A model generated the notes under the pieces. It searched no databases and was not told where the DNA came from. It worked only from the letters and a program-made list of their open reading frames with translations. A stretch of DNA of 64,000 bases from Winogradskyella haliclonae (GTDB taxonomy: Bacteria > Bacteroidota > Bacteroidia > Flavobacteriales > Flavobacteriaceae): assembly GCF_014635865.1 (NCBI RefSeq), contig NZ_BMDQ01000003.1, forward strand, positions 310,001 through 374,000, read 5' to 3'. This document shows positions 24,704 through 35,392 of this stretch, piece after piece (within the stretch, counting starts at the first letter, position 1; each line of letters opens with the position of its first letter). A program made the translations under genes and the position numbers.

Positions 24704-25327
24704 TTATTGATTTAACATAGCTAATAAGGCTGAAGCGTTACCTTTTACCAACGGTAAAGACTCATTGTCTTCTATAATTTCTTGTAAATTAGGTTTTGCA
24801 CGCTTTTCTCTTAAGACGGCAACAGATTTTATGAGTTTTAGTTGTACTAAAGGTTCTTTTTCATTTCCTAAAGCTTCAATGAGGTTAGTCCTAACCTTTT
24901 GATTATTTGGAAATTTTAAAAGTGCATCAATGACCGCTATTTTAGAATTTGCATCAGAATTTTCTTTTAAAATTTTAAAGAACGCATTTAATATTTTTTC
25001 ATCTTCTTCCTTGTCTTGATACTCATCTTCTATGTCATAAATAGCTACTAGACGCTCACTATTAGTTTCACTTTCATCCAAAGCTAGCATTAGATTATCT
25101 CTAATTTCTAATTGCTGTTGCCTATCATTATATAAAACCCCTAATGTGACTAACAATGCTATACTAGCCGCTACAGAGGCGTATTTAATAAGACTTAAGT
25201 GTTTAACCCGACTAGAATGATGCAGCTCATTTTTTAACCGTGCTTCAAAATCTAATGTGATAGCATCAGGCATGACTTGGTCGTCAAATGCTGTTTTATG
25301 TTCCTTAATAAATTTCTCTAAACTCAT
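24704..25327 (-). CDS. membrane protein with HEAT-like repeats, probable anti-sigma factor
   Basis: 207 residues. Cytosolic N terminus (1-44), one membrane helix (about 46-66, IKYASVAASIALLVTLGVLY), then helical repeats outside the membrane (about 100-207) such as NSDANSKIAVIDALLKFPN and EKEPLVQLKLIKSVAVL that look like HEAT repeats. Overlaps the ECF sigma gene by 4 bp (ATGA). The partner role is inferred from position and topology; module 1 has a protein of the same layout but with another outer domain. Confidence 0.7.
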   Translation of the reverse strand: MSLEKFIKEHKTAFDDQVMPDAITLDFEARLKNELHHSSRVKHLSLIKYASVAASIALLVTLGVLYNDRQQQLEIRDNLMLALDESETNSERLVAIYDIEDEYQDKEEDEKILNAFFKILKENSDANSKIAVIDALLKFPNNQKVRTNLIEALGNEKEPLVQLKLIKSVAVLREKRAKPNLQEIIEDNESLPLVKGNASALLAMLNQ

Positions 25328-25857
25328 ACTATTAGTTTATTTTGCAATTGCTGTTTTAAAAGACACTTACCTCTTACATATTGATTACGTACTGTACTTT
25401 CTTTTAAGCCTAATTGCGCAGCGATTTCTCTATGCGAATAGTCTTCAATTAAATACAGTACTATGATGATTCGGTACTTGTCCTTTAATGTATTAATTGC
25501 TTTTTTTACTTCTTCGACTTTAAATGTGATGTCTTCATAAGTATCATCGTCTTCTGTCTCTGGAAGTTCATACGATTCTTGTAACCAACCTAACTTCTTT
25601 TTTTGTCTTAAAAAATCTAAAGAACAATTGATTACAATACGTTTTAACCAAGGCCCAAGGTTAAGGTCGTTTTCTAACTTAGATATATTTTGAAACGCTT
25701 TAATAAAAGCATCATGTACAGTATCCTGTGCATCTTGTGCGTTTTTAATAATCCTAAAGCTCACATTATACAGCATATCCTTGTACATCAGATAGACTTG
25801 CATCTGGGCTTTTAGATTATTCTTTTTACATGCTTTTATTAATTCCGGATGTTCCAA
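25324..25857 (-). CDS. ECF RNA polymerase sigma factor (module 2)
   Basis: 177 residues with region 2 (AQDTVHDAFIKAFQNISKL and LGPWLKRIVINCSLDFL, about 40-80) and region 4 (DYSHREIAAQLGLKESTVRNQ, about 142-162). Similar to the sigma factor of module 1 at 12.2 kb in length and motifs (both have WLKRIVIN), so they may be paralogues. A candidate own promoter GAGAC-N16-CGTT lies at 25891-25915. Confidence 0.95.
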   Translation of the reverse strand: MEHPELIKACKKNNLKAQMQVYLMYKDMLYNVSFRIIKNAQDAQDTVHDAFIKAFQNISKLENDLNLGPWLKRIVINCSLDFLRQKKKLGWLQESYELPETEDDDTYEDITFKVEEVKKAINTLKDKYRIIIVLYLIEDYSHREIAAQLGLKESTVRNQYVRGKCLLKQQLQNKLIV

Positions 25858-25890
25858 AAATTAGTATTCGATTGGTTTGTTTTATTTAAT

Positions 25891-25915
25891 AACGGCACTT
25901 TTTGAAAAATGTCTC
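25891..25915 (-). promoter_or_regulatory. candidate ECF-type autoregulatory promoter (module 2)
   Basis: On the minus strand GAGAC (25915-25911), 16 nt, CGTT (25894-25891), 33 nt upstream of the sigma start codon. Spacing and position equal those of module 1, but the boxes differ (GCAAC/CGTC there), which would let the two circuits stay separate. Confidence 0.45.
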
Positions 25916-25968
25916 AAAAAAGTTTTAGTCGCTATTAAATTTATCGAATATTTAAGGAATGTGTACCT

Positions 25969-26910
25969 CTAAAGTGTGTTGATGTGCTGTTTAGCTATTT
26001 CAAACTCAGACACCATATCTTGAACAATTTGAGCTACAGGTTTTATATCGTGTATGAGTCCTGCGATTTGCCCGATTTCTAATTCGCCATCTTCTAAATC
26101 GCCTTCAAACATACCGCGCTTGGCACGCGCTCTACCCAAAAGCACTTTTAGTTCATCGACTGTTGGTCCAGTTTTATACAATTCTTGGACCTCGTTATAA
26201 AACTTGTTTTTAATTAAGCGTACAGGTGCTAACTCTTTTAAGGTGAGCTGTGTATCGCCTTCTTTTGCATCTACCACAACGTCCTTAAAAGCTTGATGTG
26301 CTGAGGATTCTTCACTAGCTACAAATCGACTACCTACTTGTACACCATCTGCACCTAGAACCATACAAGCAAGCATGGCTTTTCCTGTGGCTATTCCGCC
26401 AGCGGCAATTAGTGGAATACTTAATTGCTCCTTTACCATAGGAATTAAGGTTAGCGTCGTGGTTTCATCACGACCATTATGGCCTCCAGCTTCAAAACCT
26501 TCTGCTACAATAGCATCTACGCCAGCAGCTTCTGCCTTAAGCGCAAATTTGACACTACTCACTACATGTACAATAGTAATTCCGCGCTCTTGCAACCAAC
26601 TTGTCCAAGTTTTAGGATTGCCAGCAGAGGTAAATACAATCTTCACACCTTCCTCGACAATAATGTCCATAATCTCTTCGATATTAGGATACAGCATTGG
26701 CACATTCACGCCAAAAGGCTTGTCTGTTGCCGCTTTACATTTCTGAATGTGCTCACGCAACACATCTGGATACATAGAACCAGCACCGATTAATCCTAGA
26801 ATTCCTGAATTGCTCGCTGCAGAAGCCAAACGCCAACCGCTATTCCAAATCATTCCGGCTTGAATAATTGGATATTTTATATTGAAAAGTGAAGTGATTC
26901 TATTTGCCAT
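25969..26910 (-). CDS. nitronate monooxygenase (2-nitropropane dioxygenase family)
   Basis: 313 residues, FMN-dependent TIM barrel. The N-terminal YPIIQAGMIWNSG (about 13-25), the glycine-rich LIAAGGIATGKAML (about 167-180) and ADGVQVGSRFVASEES (about 186-201) are the FMN-phosphate-binding motifs of the family, which oxidises alkyl nitronates such as propionate 3-nitronate or serves as an enoyl reductase (FabK branch). The exact reaction is open. Single gene upstream of nothing on the same strand for 100 bp. Confidence 0.9.
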   Translation of the reverse strand: MANRITSLFNIKYPIIQAGMIWNSGWRLASAASNSGILGLIGAGSMYPDVLREHIQKCKAATDKPFGVNVPMLYPNIEEIMDIIVEEGVKIVFTSAGNPKTWTSWLQERGITIVHVVSSVKFALKAEAAGVDAIVAEGFEAGGHNGRDETTTLTLIPMVKEQLSIPLIAAGGIATGKAMLACMVLGADGVQVGSRFVASEESSAHQAFKDVVVDAKEGDTQLTLKELAPVRLIKNKFYNEVQELYKTGPTVDELKVLLGRARAKRGMFEGDLEDGELEIGQIAGLIHDIKPVAQIVQDMVSEFEIAKQHINTL

Positions 26911-26961
26911 TAATCCTATGTATTTAATAGCGTAAAGTTAATGAAAAAGAAGTCTAAATAT

Positions 26962-28155
26962 CTAAGAAATTACACCAGAGCCTAACAGCTCATCATCGAT
27001 ATACCAAGCCACAAATTGCCCTTCAGTAATGGCAGATTGCTTGTTTTTAAACTCTACATACAATCCAGAAGATACTTTATATAATGTAGCCTCTTCTAAT
27101 GGTTGTCTATAGCGAATACGCGCTTTGACTTGCATGGTTTCACCATCAGCCATAGTTAAATCTTCACGTACCCAATGCAATTCTTCATTTTTAACAAACA
27201 ACACCGAACGTAATAAACCTGGATGATTTTTGCCTTGACCGGTATAAATGATATTTTCGTCAACATCAGTTTCAATGACAAATAGTGGTTCTTTTGTACC
27301 ACCAACGGCTAAACCTTTACGCTGCCCTTTAGTAAAATAATGGGCACCTTGATGTTTCCCAACAACCTTGCCTTGAGACACATTATAGGCCATTTTATCG
27401 GAATGAAATGCCAACTCGCTAACTTTAGAATCGAAACGAGGAATAGATTTATGATAGGCATCTAATGTTTCAGGAATCTCTACAATAACACCCTCTTTTG
27501 GCTTGAGTTGCTGTTGTAAAAATTCTGGAAGTCTAACTTTTCCTATAAAACAAAGGCCTTGAGAATCTTTCTTTCCTGCAGTAATTAAGCCTTGTGCTTT
27601 TGCAATATCTCTAACTTCAGGTTTTGTCAATTCTCCAATCGGGAATAATGCTTTAGTCAATTGCGCTTGTGATAATTGACATAAAAAATAGGATTGGTCC
27701 TTATTAGTATCTACACCTGCTAATAATTGATGGATGTGCTGTCCATCTTTTTCAAAAGTTGCTTTTCGGCAATAATGACCTGTCGCTACATAATCTGCGC
27801 CAAGCTCAAGTGCGATATCCATAAAGACATCAAACTTGATCTCACGATTACAAAGCACATCAGGGTTTGGTGTACGTCCGTTTTCGTATTCCTTAAACAT
27901 GTAGTCTACAATACGCTCTTTGTATTGCACACTTAAATCTACAGTCTGGAAAGGAATCCCCAACTTATCTGCCACCAACATGGCATCATTACTATCCTCT
28001 AACCATGGACATTCATCTGAAATAGTCACAGAATCGTCATGCCAATTTTTCATAAATAGTCCAATAACCTCATAACCTTGTTCTTTTAAAAGGTATGCAG
28101 CAACGCTGGAGTCTACACCTCCAGAAAGACCTACTATGACACGTTTGTTTTTCAT
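26962..28155 (-). CDS. mnmA: tRNA 2-thiouridylase MnmA
   Basis: 397 residues from the ATG at 28155. Makes 2-thiouridine at wobble position 34 of Lys, Glu and Gln tRNAs. The PP-loop SGGVDSS is at 11-17 for ATP activation, the first catalytic Cys is in [12 protein letters not shown] (about 103) and the second in QGLCFIGKV (about 203). C-terminal beta domain complete. A longer frame to 28197 exists, but its first codons overlap the -7 element at 28195-28202, so the shorter start is used. Confidence 0.96.
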   Translation of the reverse strand: MKNKRVIVGLSGGVDSSVAAYLLKEQGYEVIGLFMKNWHDDSVTISDECPWLEDSNDAMLVADKLGIPFQTVDLSVQYKERIVDYMFKEYENGRTPNPDVLCNREIKFDVFMDIALELGADYVATGHYCRKATFEKDGQHIHQLLAGVDTNKDQSYFLCQLSQAQLTKALFPIGELTKPEVRDIAKAQGLITAGKKDSQGLCFIGKVRLPEFLQQQLKPKEGVIVEIPETLDAYHKSIPRFDSKVSELAFHSDKMAYNVSQGKVVGKHQGAHYFTKGQRKGLAVGGTKEPLFVIETDVDENIIYTGQGKNHPGLLRSVLFVKNEELHWVREDLTMADGETMQVKARIRYRQPLEEATLYKVSSGLYVEFKNKQSAITEGQFVAWYIDDELLGSGVIS

Positions 28156-28194
28156 CTTGTTATATGTTTCGAAATCTATTCGAAAAAACTTGGG

Positions 28195-28202
28195 CAAAAT
28201 TA
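28195..28202 (-). promoter_or_regulatory. -7 element of mnmA
   Basis: TAATTTTG on the minus strand fits TAnnTTTG, 39 nt upstream of the ATG at 28155, and lies just behind the terminator of the preceding gene. Confidence 0.5.
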
Positions 28203-28206
28203 CAAA

Positions 28207-28235
28207 ATAAAAAAGGTAATCTTTTGAAGATTACC
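28207..28235 (-). terminator. intrinsic terminator of the YwqK-family gene
   Basis: On the minus strand GGTAATCTT (28235-28227) pairs with AAGATTACC (28223-28215), 3-nt loop, followed by a run of T. It separates this gene from mnmA. Confidence 0.75.
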
Positions 28236-28268
28236 ATTCTTAAAGCTTATCTATAGGATAGTTTAAAA

Positions 28269-28979
28269 CTATTGCTTTTTAAAAATCACTTTGTCATTAT
28301 CATGGTCCACTTTTCTAACCAGTTCTCCATTCTTATAATATTCCCAAAGACCGATTTTAAGATTAGATTTAAAACTGCCTTTGGCTTGGAGATTACCATC
28401 AATATCGTAATAGCTTGTATTGCCATCAAGTTTATCATCCTTATATATGGATTCTTGAAGTAATTTGCCAGATTCTGAATATATTTTTGTTATCCCATTA
28501 AGCAAGTCATTTTTGTAATCTGCTACCTCAGCAACTTTACCATTAATAAACATTACGGAACGCTTACCTTCTAACTGACCTTTGGCATTATAATTTTCTT
28601 CAATCATAATGTCTTGCGAATTTTTATGAAAGAATACCCATTTACCAATAAAATTTTTGCCATCCATTTTTCCTTGGCTAATCACGTTTCCATTAGATGC
28701 CATGAAAGTGACTTGGGCTTCATTATTATCTAGATTAAAAACCTTAACAGCACTTAAAACACTTTTCTTTCTTTTGAGCTTATAATACTTAAATGTGTCT
28801 ATTTCTTTTCCGTGAAGAAATTTTCCTTTATAACGTAACTGATTGGTTTTTGGGTAGTTTTTTTGCCATATACCGTGCCTTTTACCACTTTCGTCGAACT
28901 TATTAATCTCATTTTGAGCAGCTAAAGGTGTTAAAATTATTGTTAAAACAACACCGTAGGCAATTATATGTTTAATCAT
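28269..28979 (-). CDS. YwqK-family secreted repeat protein (MORN-like)
   Basis: 236 residues. Signal peptide about 1-21 (ending LAAQ), then repeated strand-turn motifs of the MORN/YwqK kind, e.g. GKRHGIWQKNY, KYKGKFLHGKE, DLLNGITKIYSESGKLL and GNLQAKGSFKSNLKIGLWEYY. YwqK was named as an antitoxin in Bacillus, but Bacteroidota carry many secreted copies with no toxin beside them, and none is seen here. Role unknown. Divergent from the fasciclin gene. Confidence 0.82.
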   Translation of the reverse strand: MIKHIIAYGVVLTIILTPLAAQNEINKFDESGKRHGIWQKNYPKTNQLRYKGKFLHGKEIDTFKYYKLKRKKSVLSAVKVFNLDNNEAQVTFMASNGNVISQGKMDGKNFIGKWVFFHKNSQDIMIEENYNAKGQLEGKRSVMFINGKVAEVADYKNDLLNGITKIYSESGKLLQESIYKDDKLDGNTSYYDIDGNLQAKGSFKSNLKIGLWEYYKNGELVRKVDHDNDKVIFKKQ

Positions 28980-28983
28980 TTTA

Positions 28984-28991
28984 TATTTTTG
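28984..28991 (+). promoter_or_regulatory. -7 element of the fasciclin gene
   Basis: TATTTTTG, 44 nt upstream of the ATG at 29036, in the 56-bp gap between divergent genes. No TTG at the standard distance. Confidence 0.4.
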
Positions 28992-29035
28992 TTAAACAAG
29001 ATGAACAAATTTTATTAACTTTTAAACTCAAAAAA

Positions 29036-30055
29036 ATGAAAATTATTTCAAAGTACTTAAAGTTACTCCCAGTTTTTTTATTGGTTTTAGGATTATCTGG
29101 ATGTAGCGACGATGATGACAACAACACGCCTGTTCCAAATACAGTGGTAGATGTTGCTATAGCAAATGGTTTCTCATCTCTTGCAGATGCTTTAATCAGA
29201 GCTGATTTAGTCTTAACATTAAGAGGAGATGGTCCTTTTACTGTATTTGCACCTGACAATGCTGCATTTCAAGCATTATTAGATTCTAACCCTGCATGGA
29301 ACTCAATTGATGATATTGAGATAAACCTATTAACCAATGTGTTATTAAATCATGTTATTATAGGTAGCGAAATCCCTTCTTCTGCAATAACAACAGATGG
29401 TGTTTATGCAAATGTTGGAGCTACTGGTCCCGGAAATAATAATTTAAGCCTATACGCTAGAAATAATTCTGGTACGGTCGAGATAAATGGTGGATTTGCT
29501 TCTACAGCTGGTGCTAATGTTACTGGTGCTGATGTTGCTGCAGATAATGGCGTTATACATGTCATTAATAAAGTATTACTGCCACCAACTGTTGTAGATA
29601 TGGCTTTAGCAAATCCTGAATTTGCAAGTTTAGTTGCCTCTTTAACAACTGCTGGACAACCAGATTTTGTAGCTACATTATCTACAGCTAATGGAACTAT
29701 GCCTGCACCTTTTACAGTATTTGCACCAACAAATGCGGCTTTTCAAGCATTATTAGATTCTAACATGATGTGGAATTCTCCTGCAGATATAGATTCAGCT
29801 TTATTGACAGAAGTTCTAGAACATCACGTTTTAGCTGGTAACAATGTCCAGTCTGGAGATTTAAACCAAAGTGGAGATACGATGCCTACAACATTACAAG
29901 GGCAAACTATTACAATAACATTACCTGGAACAGGTGGAAATATTGCAGATATAACTGATGGTGCTGGTAATGACGCTGGTATTATTGCTGTAGATGTACA
30001 AACAGCAAATGGTGTTATACATGTTATAAACGCAGTTTTATTACCTGCAACTTAA
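29036..30055 (+). CDS. fasciclin-domain lipoprotein
   Basis: 339 residues. Lipobox LSGC puts the lipidated Cys near 23, followed by an acidic DDDDNN stretch like the export signal of flavobacterial surface lipoproteins. Two FAS1 domains follow (about 40-180 and 190-339), each with GPFTVFAPDNAAF or PFTVFAPTNAAF, a central HV-x-x-G and a closing NGVIHVIN motif. FAS1 domains mediate adhesion. The two domains share nearly identical segments (e.g. AAFQALLDSN), which suggests internal duplication. Confidence 0.93.
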   Translation: MKIISKYLKLLPVFLLVLGLSGCSDDDDNNTPVPNTVVDVAIANGFSSLADALIRADLVLTLRGDGPFTVFAPDNAAFQALLDSNPAWNSIDDIEINLLTNVLLNHVIIGSEIPSSAITTDGVYANVGATGPGNNNLSLYARNNSGTVEINGGFASTAGANVTGADVAADNGVIHVINKVLLPPTVVDMALANPEFASLVASLTTAGQPDFVATLSTANGTMPAPFTVFAPTNAAFQALLDSNMMWNSPADIDSALLTEVLEHHVLAGNNVQSGDLNQSGDTMPTTLQGQTITITLPGTGGNIADITDGAGNDAGIIAVDVQTANGVIHVINAVLLPAT

Positions 30056-30108
30056 AAATTAAAAGTCGAGGCTGATTACCTCATTTTTATATTGATTGAT
30101 TTAGTTTT

Positions 30109-30140
30109 TAAAGCCTCCTATTAATAGGAGGCTTTTCTTT
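30109..30140 (+). terminator. intrinsic terminator of the fasciclin gene
   Basis: GCCTCCTA-TTAA-TAGGAGGC, an 8-bp perfect stem, followed by TTTTCTTTT. Confidence 0.85.
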
Positions 30141-30177
30141 TATGATTATAATTTTATGCATAGATTAAGAACATCTT

Positions 30178-30414
30178 ATGATTAAAAATGAATTAGAATT
30201 TATCTTTAGAAAAGCAACCGAAAAAGATATAGCTAAATAAAAGAGGGCTGGGCATTGGAAAAGCAGTGTTCAAATGGGCAATACATAGAGCCAAAGAAAG
30301 AAACGCCCAATTATTACAATCAACTAAGACAAACAAAGACCAAAAGCTATTAAGTTTTACGAGGACTTAGGGTTTAAAAAATCACACTAAGGCATGAAAC
30401 TTCATTTTAAATAA
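30178..30414 (+). pseudogene. decayed GNAT acetyltransferase
   Basis: Remnant of an N-acetyltransferase. The first 20 codons (ATG at 30178) read like a GNAT N terminus (FIFRKATEKDI) and stop at TAA 30238. The next frame (from 30242) reads RGLGIGKAVFKWAIHRAKE, the acetyl-CoA-binding R/Q-x-x-G-x-G/A motif A of the family, then shifts frame near 30330 and reads RPKAIKFYEDLGFKKSH, stop, GMKLHFK, where a normal gene would have SHEGMKL. So about 90 central codons are deleted, one frameshift and two stops are present. Not expressed as an enzyme. Confidence 0.8.
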
Positions 30415-30420
30415 AAAAGA

Positions 30421-30450
30421 AAAGCCACAGCATAAAACTGTGGCTTTTTT
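30421..30450. terminator. bidirectional terminator between GNAT remnant and yidC
   Basis: AAAGCCACAG (30421-30430) and CTGTGGCTTTTTT (30438-30450) form a stem with a 7-nt loop, with A and T tracts on either side, serving yidC on the minus strand and possibly the former GNAT gene. The whole gap 30056-30470 contains only the two terminators and the remnant. Confidence 0.85.
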
Positions 30451-30470
30451 AATATCTAAATTATAATAGA

Positions 30471-32390
30471 CTATTTTTTTCTATTACGCTGTTGCATTTG
30501 CTTTTGCTTTTCGGCTTGCTCCATCATATCAGCCATCTTCTTTTGAAAACGATTCTGCTTTTTTGGCTTGCTCTTACTCACCTCAATTTTTGCCAATACT
30601 TTTTCTTCGTCAATAATGTAGTTTTTAATGACTAACATAATACCAATACTAATTAAGTTAGAAATAAAGTAATACAAACTTAATCCAGAGGCATAGTTAT
30701 TAAAGAACACCAACATTAATAATGGCGAAAAGTAAATCATATACTTCATCATCTTACTCATATCTGGCATGCCTTCTTGCGGTGGTCCTTGCATCGCTGT
30801 TTGTTGGCCAGTTGTCATCTTCATGTAGAAGAAAATAGCTATAGCCGCTAATATTGGAAACAAGCTCACATGATCACCATAAAACGGAATACTAAATGGT
30901 AATTCTGCAATACTATCATAAGAACTTAAATCATCCGCCCAAAGGAAACTCTTCTGACGTAAATCAAACGCAGTCGGGAAAAACATAAATAAGGCATAGA
31001 ACACTGGTATCTGCATTAAACCAGGTAAACACCCACTTAATGGACTTGCACCTGCTTTATTTTGTAATGCCATAGTTTCTTGCTGAGCTTTTAATTTATT
31101 GTCTTTGTACTTAGCTCTAATCGCATCTAATTCTGGCTTTAGAATCTTCATTTTTGCCTGAGACAAGAACTGCTTATACTGTACAAAAGACAATAGTATT
31201 TTTACCAATACGGTCATCACAATAATAGCGATTCCATAAGGTAAGAATCCACTTAAGAATCCAAATAAAGGAATAAATACGGCCTTATTAATCCATCCGA
31301 AAATTCCCCAACCAAACGGAATACTCTCTTCAAGATTTTTGTCATATTCTTTTAAAATCTTAGCATCTGTAGGCCCGTAGTACATGCCCATAGACTTATT
31401 AAACTCTCCACCACTTAAAGTCAATGGCATTTTTGAAGCATATAATTTTGTATAAACACTATCTACTTCTTCATCTTTAACCAAGTCTTTAGAAGACATG
31501 CTCACCGATGTTAATGGCGAATCTGGTACTAGAATGCTGCTAAAAAAGTGCTGCCTGTAAGATAGCCAATACACATCGGTCACCACCTCTTCGTCATCAT
31601 TCATTTGTGCGAGCTTATCTATCTTATCGCCATCATGCTGATACGTTAAGCGTGTATATCTATTTTCATAAGATATACTTTGATCATGACTGTAACCCTT
31701 AAGTTTCCAGTCTAGATTAATTTCTTGAGAGCTATTAACAACGTTATCTAAACCTTGAGATTTAATAGCGAAATCAATCATATAATCGCTAGGTTTTAAC
31801 TCGTACCTGTATTCTAAGTAACGTGTTTCTGAAACTTTAAGCTTCATAGACACTACAGTGTTATCGCCACTTTTAGTTATGGTTGGCTGAAAGTATAAAT
31901 TTTCTGTATTTAAAACACGATTGTCTGTCGTCGAAAAATTGATATTAAAATTGCTATTGCCATCTTTCACCAAATAGATAGGCGCATCATTATGATCTAC
32001 AAAAGCTTTTAACTTAACCTCAGAAAGGTATCCTCCTTTATTATTAAATTTTAATGCCAACACATCTGTTTCTACTTCTGTAACCGCATCAGTTGCTGAT
32101 GGTAAAGTAGATGCATATGCAAAAGCCCCTAATTCGTTTTGGAGTGCGACTTGCTGCAAAGAATCTGTAGCTGATGCATTAGAATAATCTTCAGCAGTTG
32201 TCACTTTAGTGCTCAATGCTTCTGCTTCTTGTTTTGCTTTTTGTTCTGCAGCTATCTTTTCTGTTTCAGCTTGTTTTTGGGCTTCTAATTCTTCAGGTGT
32301 TGGTTGACTTTGGTACAAATACCAAATCATAATACCAAAAAGAAGCACAAAGCCTATGATTGAGTTAATGTCTAATTTCTTTTCTTCCAT
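30471..32390 (-). CDS. yidC: membrane protein insertase YidC
   Basis: 639 residues. It inserts proteins into the inner membrane with or without SecYEG. N-terminal membrane anchor (about 11-24), a large periplasmic beta domain (about 60-360), then the conserved five-helix core (about 370-600) with KILLSFVQYKQFLSQAKMKI and ASPLSGCLPGLMQIPVFYAL, which hold the hydrophilic groove. A basic C-terminal tail (QKQMQQRNRKK) may bind ribosomes. Follows pyrG after 95 bp on the same strand, an arrangement seen in other flavobacteria. Confidence 0.96.
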   Translation of the reverse strand: MEEKKLDINSIIGFVLLFGIMIWYLYQSQPTPEELEAQKQAETEKIAAEQKAKQEAEALSTKVTTAEDYSNASATDSLQQVALQNELGAFAYASTLPSATDAVTEVETDVLALKFNNKGGYLSEVKLKAFVDHNDAPIYLVKDGNSNFNINFSTTDNRVLNTENLYFQPTITKSGDNTVVSMKLKVSETRYLEYRYELKPSDYMIDFAIKSQGLDNVVNSSQEINLDWKLKGYSHDQSISYENRYTRLTYQHDGDKIDKLAQMNDDEEVVTDVYWLSYRQHFFSSILVPDSPLTSVSMSSKDLVKDEEVDSVYTKLYASKMPLTLSGGEFNKSMGMYYGPTDAKILKEYDKNLEESIPFGWGIFGWINKAVFIPLFGFLSGFLPYGIAIIVMTVLVKILLSFVQYKQFLSQAKMKILKPELDAIRAKYKDNKLKAQQETMALQNKAGASPLSGCLPGLMQIPVFYALFMFFPTAFDLRQKSFLWADDLSSYDSIAELPFSIPFYGDHVSLFPILAAIAIFFYMKMTTGQQTAMQGPPQEGMPDMSKMMKYMIYFSPLLMLVFFNNYASGLSLYYFISNLISIGIMLVIKNYIIDEEKVLAKIEVSKSKPKKQNRFQKKMADMMEQAEKQKQMQQRNRKK

Positions 32391-32485
32391 ATGTCTTTTG
32401 CCAAAAATGTCGGCGGTCTAATTGATTAGTTATTTTGAATAAACCAAAAAGCTATCCAAAGTCTTAATTATGCCAAACTGGCACA

Positions 32486-34111
<1,626 letters not shown>

Positions 34112-34122
34112 TTAAACGCAGG

Positions 34123-34130
34123 CAAATTTA
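34123..34130 (-). promoter_or_regulatory. -7 element of pyrG
   Basis: TAAATTTG on the minus strand matches TAnnTTTG, 20 nt upstream of the pyrG ATG. No exact TTG at 19 nt. Confidence 0.55.
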
Positions 34131-34259
34131 CAAAATTAAATGACTTATTTGGTAATTGTTTTAGGTTTGTTTAGATGAATTAAAGTCATATAAGAACTTG
34201 AATTTAACAATCTAAACGACTAAATTCGTTTAGTAGCTAACACGGTTTAATGTTACTCA

Positions 34260-35318
34260 ATGCAAAAAGTTGAAAAATTCTCTCCAGAAATTAATAAGAT
34301 ATACTTTATAGAAAGTCATACACTTATACATATTCTGTCTGGTAAAGGAAGTATTCAAGTAGACTTTAAAAATTATTACGATTGGCAGGAAAAAGCCATT
34401 TTTCTAGAAAAAGGACAGTACATTAAATTTCTATCAGATGATTTTACTGTTAGAAAGATTATATTTTCTAATCAGGAGAAGTTTTACGATAGTGACGTTA
34501 GGGTACTTTTTAAGCATCTTATTTCGTTAGGTTATATTGATCTATTAGAATGCGAAGAGTGTAACACGTTTCTATCAGAATCTGCATTAACAGATAATTC
34601 AGCTGATATAATAGATGTTTCCTCAAAGCAATGGTATTGGCAAAATCCTTTTAAAGCCAATAAAGAAGAATATCAAGTTATTTTTGATACAAAAGAAATT
34701 ATAGATAAAGAATACTCTAATCACCTAACCGGCAATGATCTGGTAAGTCTTATTAATGACCGTGGTTATAATGCCCAAGCTTTAATAAAAGATAAAATTG
34801 GCTTATCTGTTAAAAATTTGATGAGCTCAAAACGCCTCCAAGAAAGTCGAAAACAAGTTGCGTTTACTGATAAAAGTATCCAAGAAGTGTCCTATGAATT
34901 AGGCTTCAAAGATGATGCTTACTTTAATCGCGTTTTTAAAAACTCTACAGGACAAACACCAAAACAGTTTAGAGAAAATTTCGATTTTAAAAACAGAGAT
35001 TTATTTTCTCAGAATATTATAGAACTACTTCAAAAATACCATACTCAAGAACGTTCTCTTGAGTTTTATGCTGATAAAATGAACCTTTCTATAAAAGCAC
35101 TGTCTAGCAAAGTACAAGCAAAAATGAATACATCTTTAGGTCAACTAATACGTCTCGAAATAATAAATACAGCCAAATTAATGCTGATTGAAGGCCAGCC
35201 TATAAATGCTATATCGATACAACTGGGCTTCGAAGAACCTAATCACTTTACACGGTTTTTCAAACATTATTCAGGCATAACTCCTACCGACTTCAAATTA
35301 AAAAAGTACAATTCTTAG
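34260..35318 (+). CDS. AraC-type regulator with two DNA-binding modules
   Basis: 352 residues. An N-terminal small-molecule domain (about 1-130) is followed by an AraC helix-turn-helix pair (about 150-245) with SIQEVSYELGFKDDAYFNRVFK, and then by a second, diverged copy (about 250-352) with PINAISIQLGFEEPNHFTRFFK. Having two full AraC modules in one chain is unusual. It is 74 bp upstream of the SnoaL-like/YHS/SPW genes on the same strand and may control them. Confidence 0.85.
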   Translation: MQKVEKFSPEINKIYFIESHTLIHILSGKGSIQVDFKNYYDWQEKAIFLEKGQYIKFLSDDFTVRKIIFSNQEKFYDSDVRVLFKHLISLGYIDLLECEECNTFLSESALTDNSADIIDVSSKQWYWQNPFKANKEEYQVIFDTKEIIDKEYSNHLTGNDLVSLINDRGYNAQALIKDKIGLSVKNLMSSKRLQESRKQVAFTDKSIQEVSYELGFKDDAYFNRVFKNSTGQTPKQFRENFDFKNRDLFSQNIIELLQKYHTQERSLEFYADKMNLSIKALSSKVQAKMNTSLGQLIRLEIINTAKLMLIEGQPINAISIQLGFEEPNHFTRFFKHYSGITPTDFKLKKYNS

Positions 35319-35392
35319 TCCTTTTTTTGTAGCATTAAAACTTTAATTCTGCTTCATCTTTGCAGTGTAAAAATCACTAAAAACAAAAAAAG

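Noticed and set aside
28156..28197. Longer mnmA start
   Set aside because: The extra 14 codons run into the -7 element at 28195-28202, and the PP-loop family begins at the ATG at 28155.
28269..28979. YwqK-family gene as half of a toxin-antitoxin pair
   Set aside because: It has a signal peptide, and no toxin gene adjoins it.
34219..34234. ACTAAA-TTCG-TTTAGT palindrome upstream of the AraC gene
   Set aside because: Only a 6-bp AT-rich stem; such palindromes are frequent by chance here.
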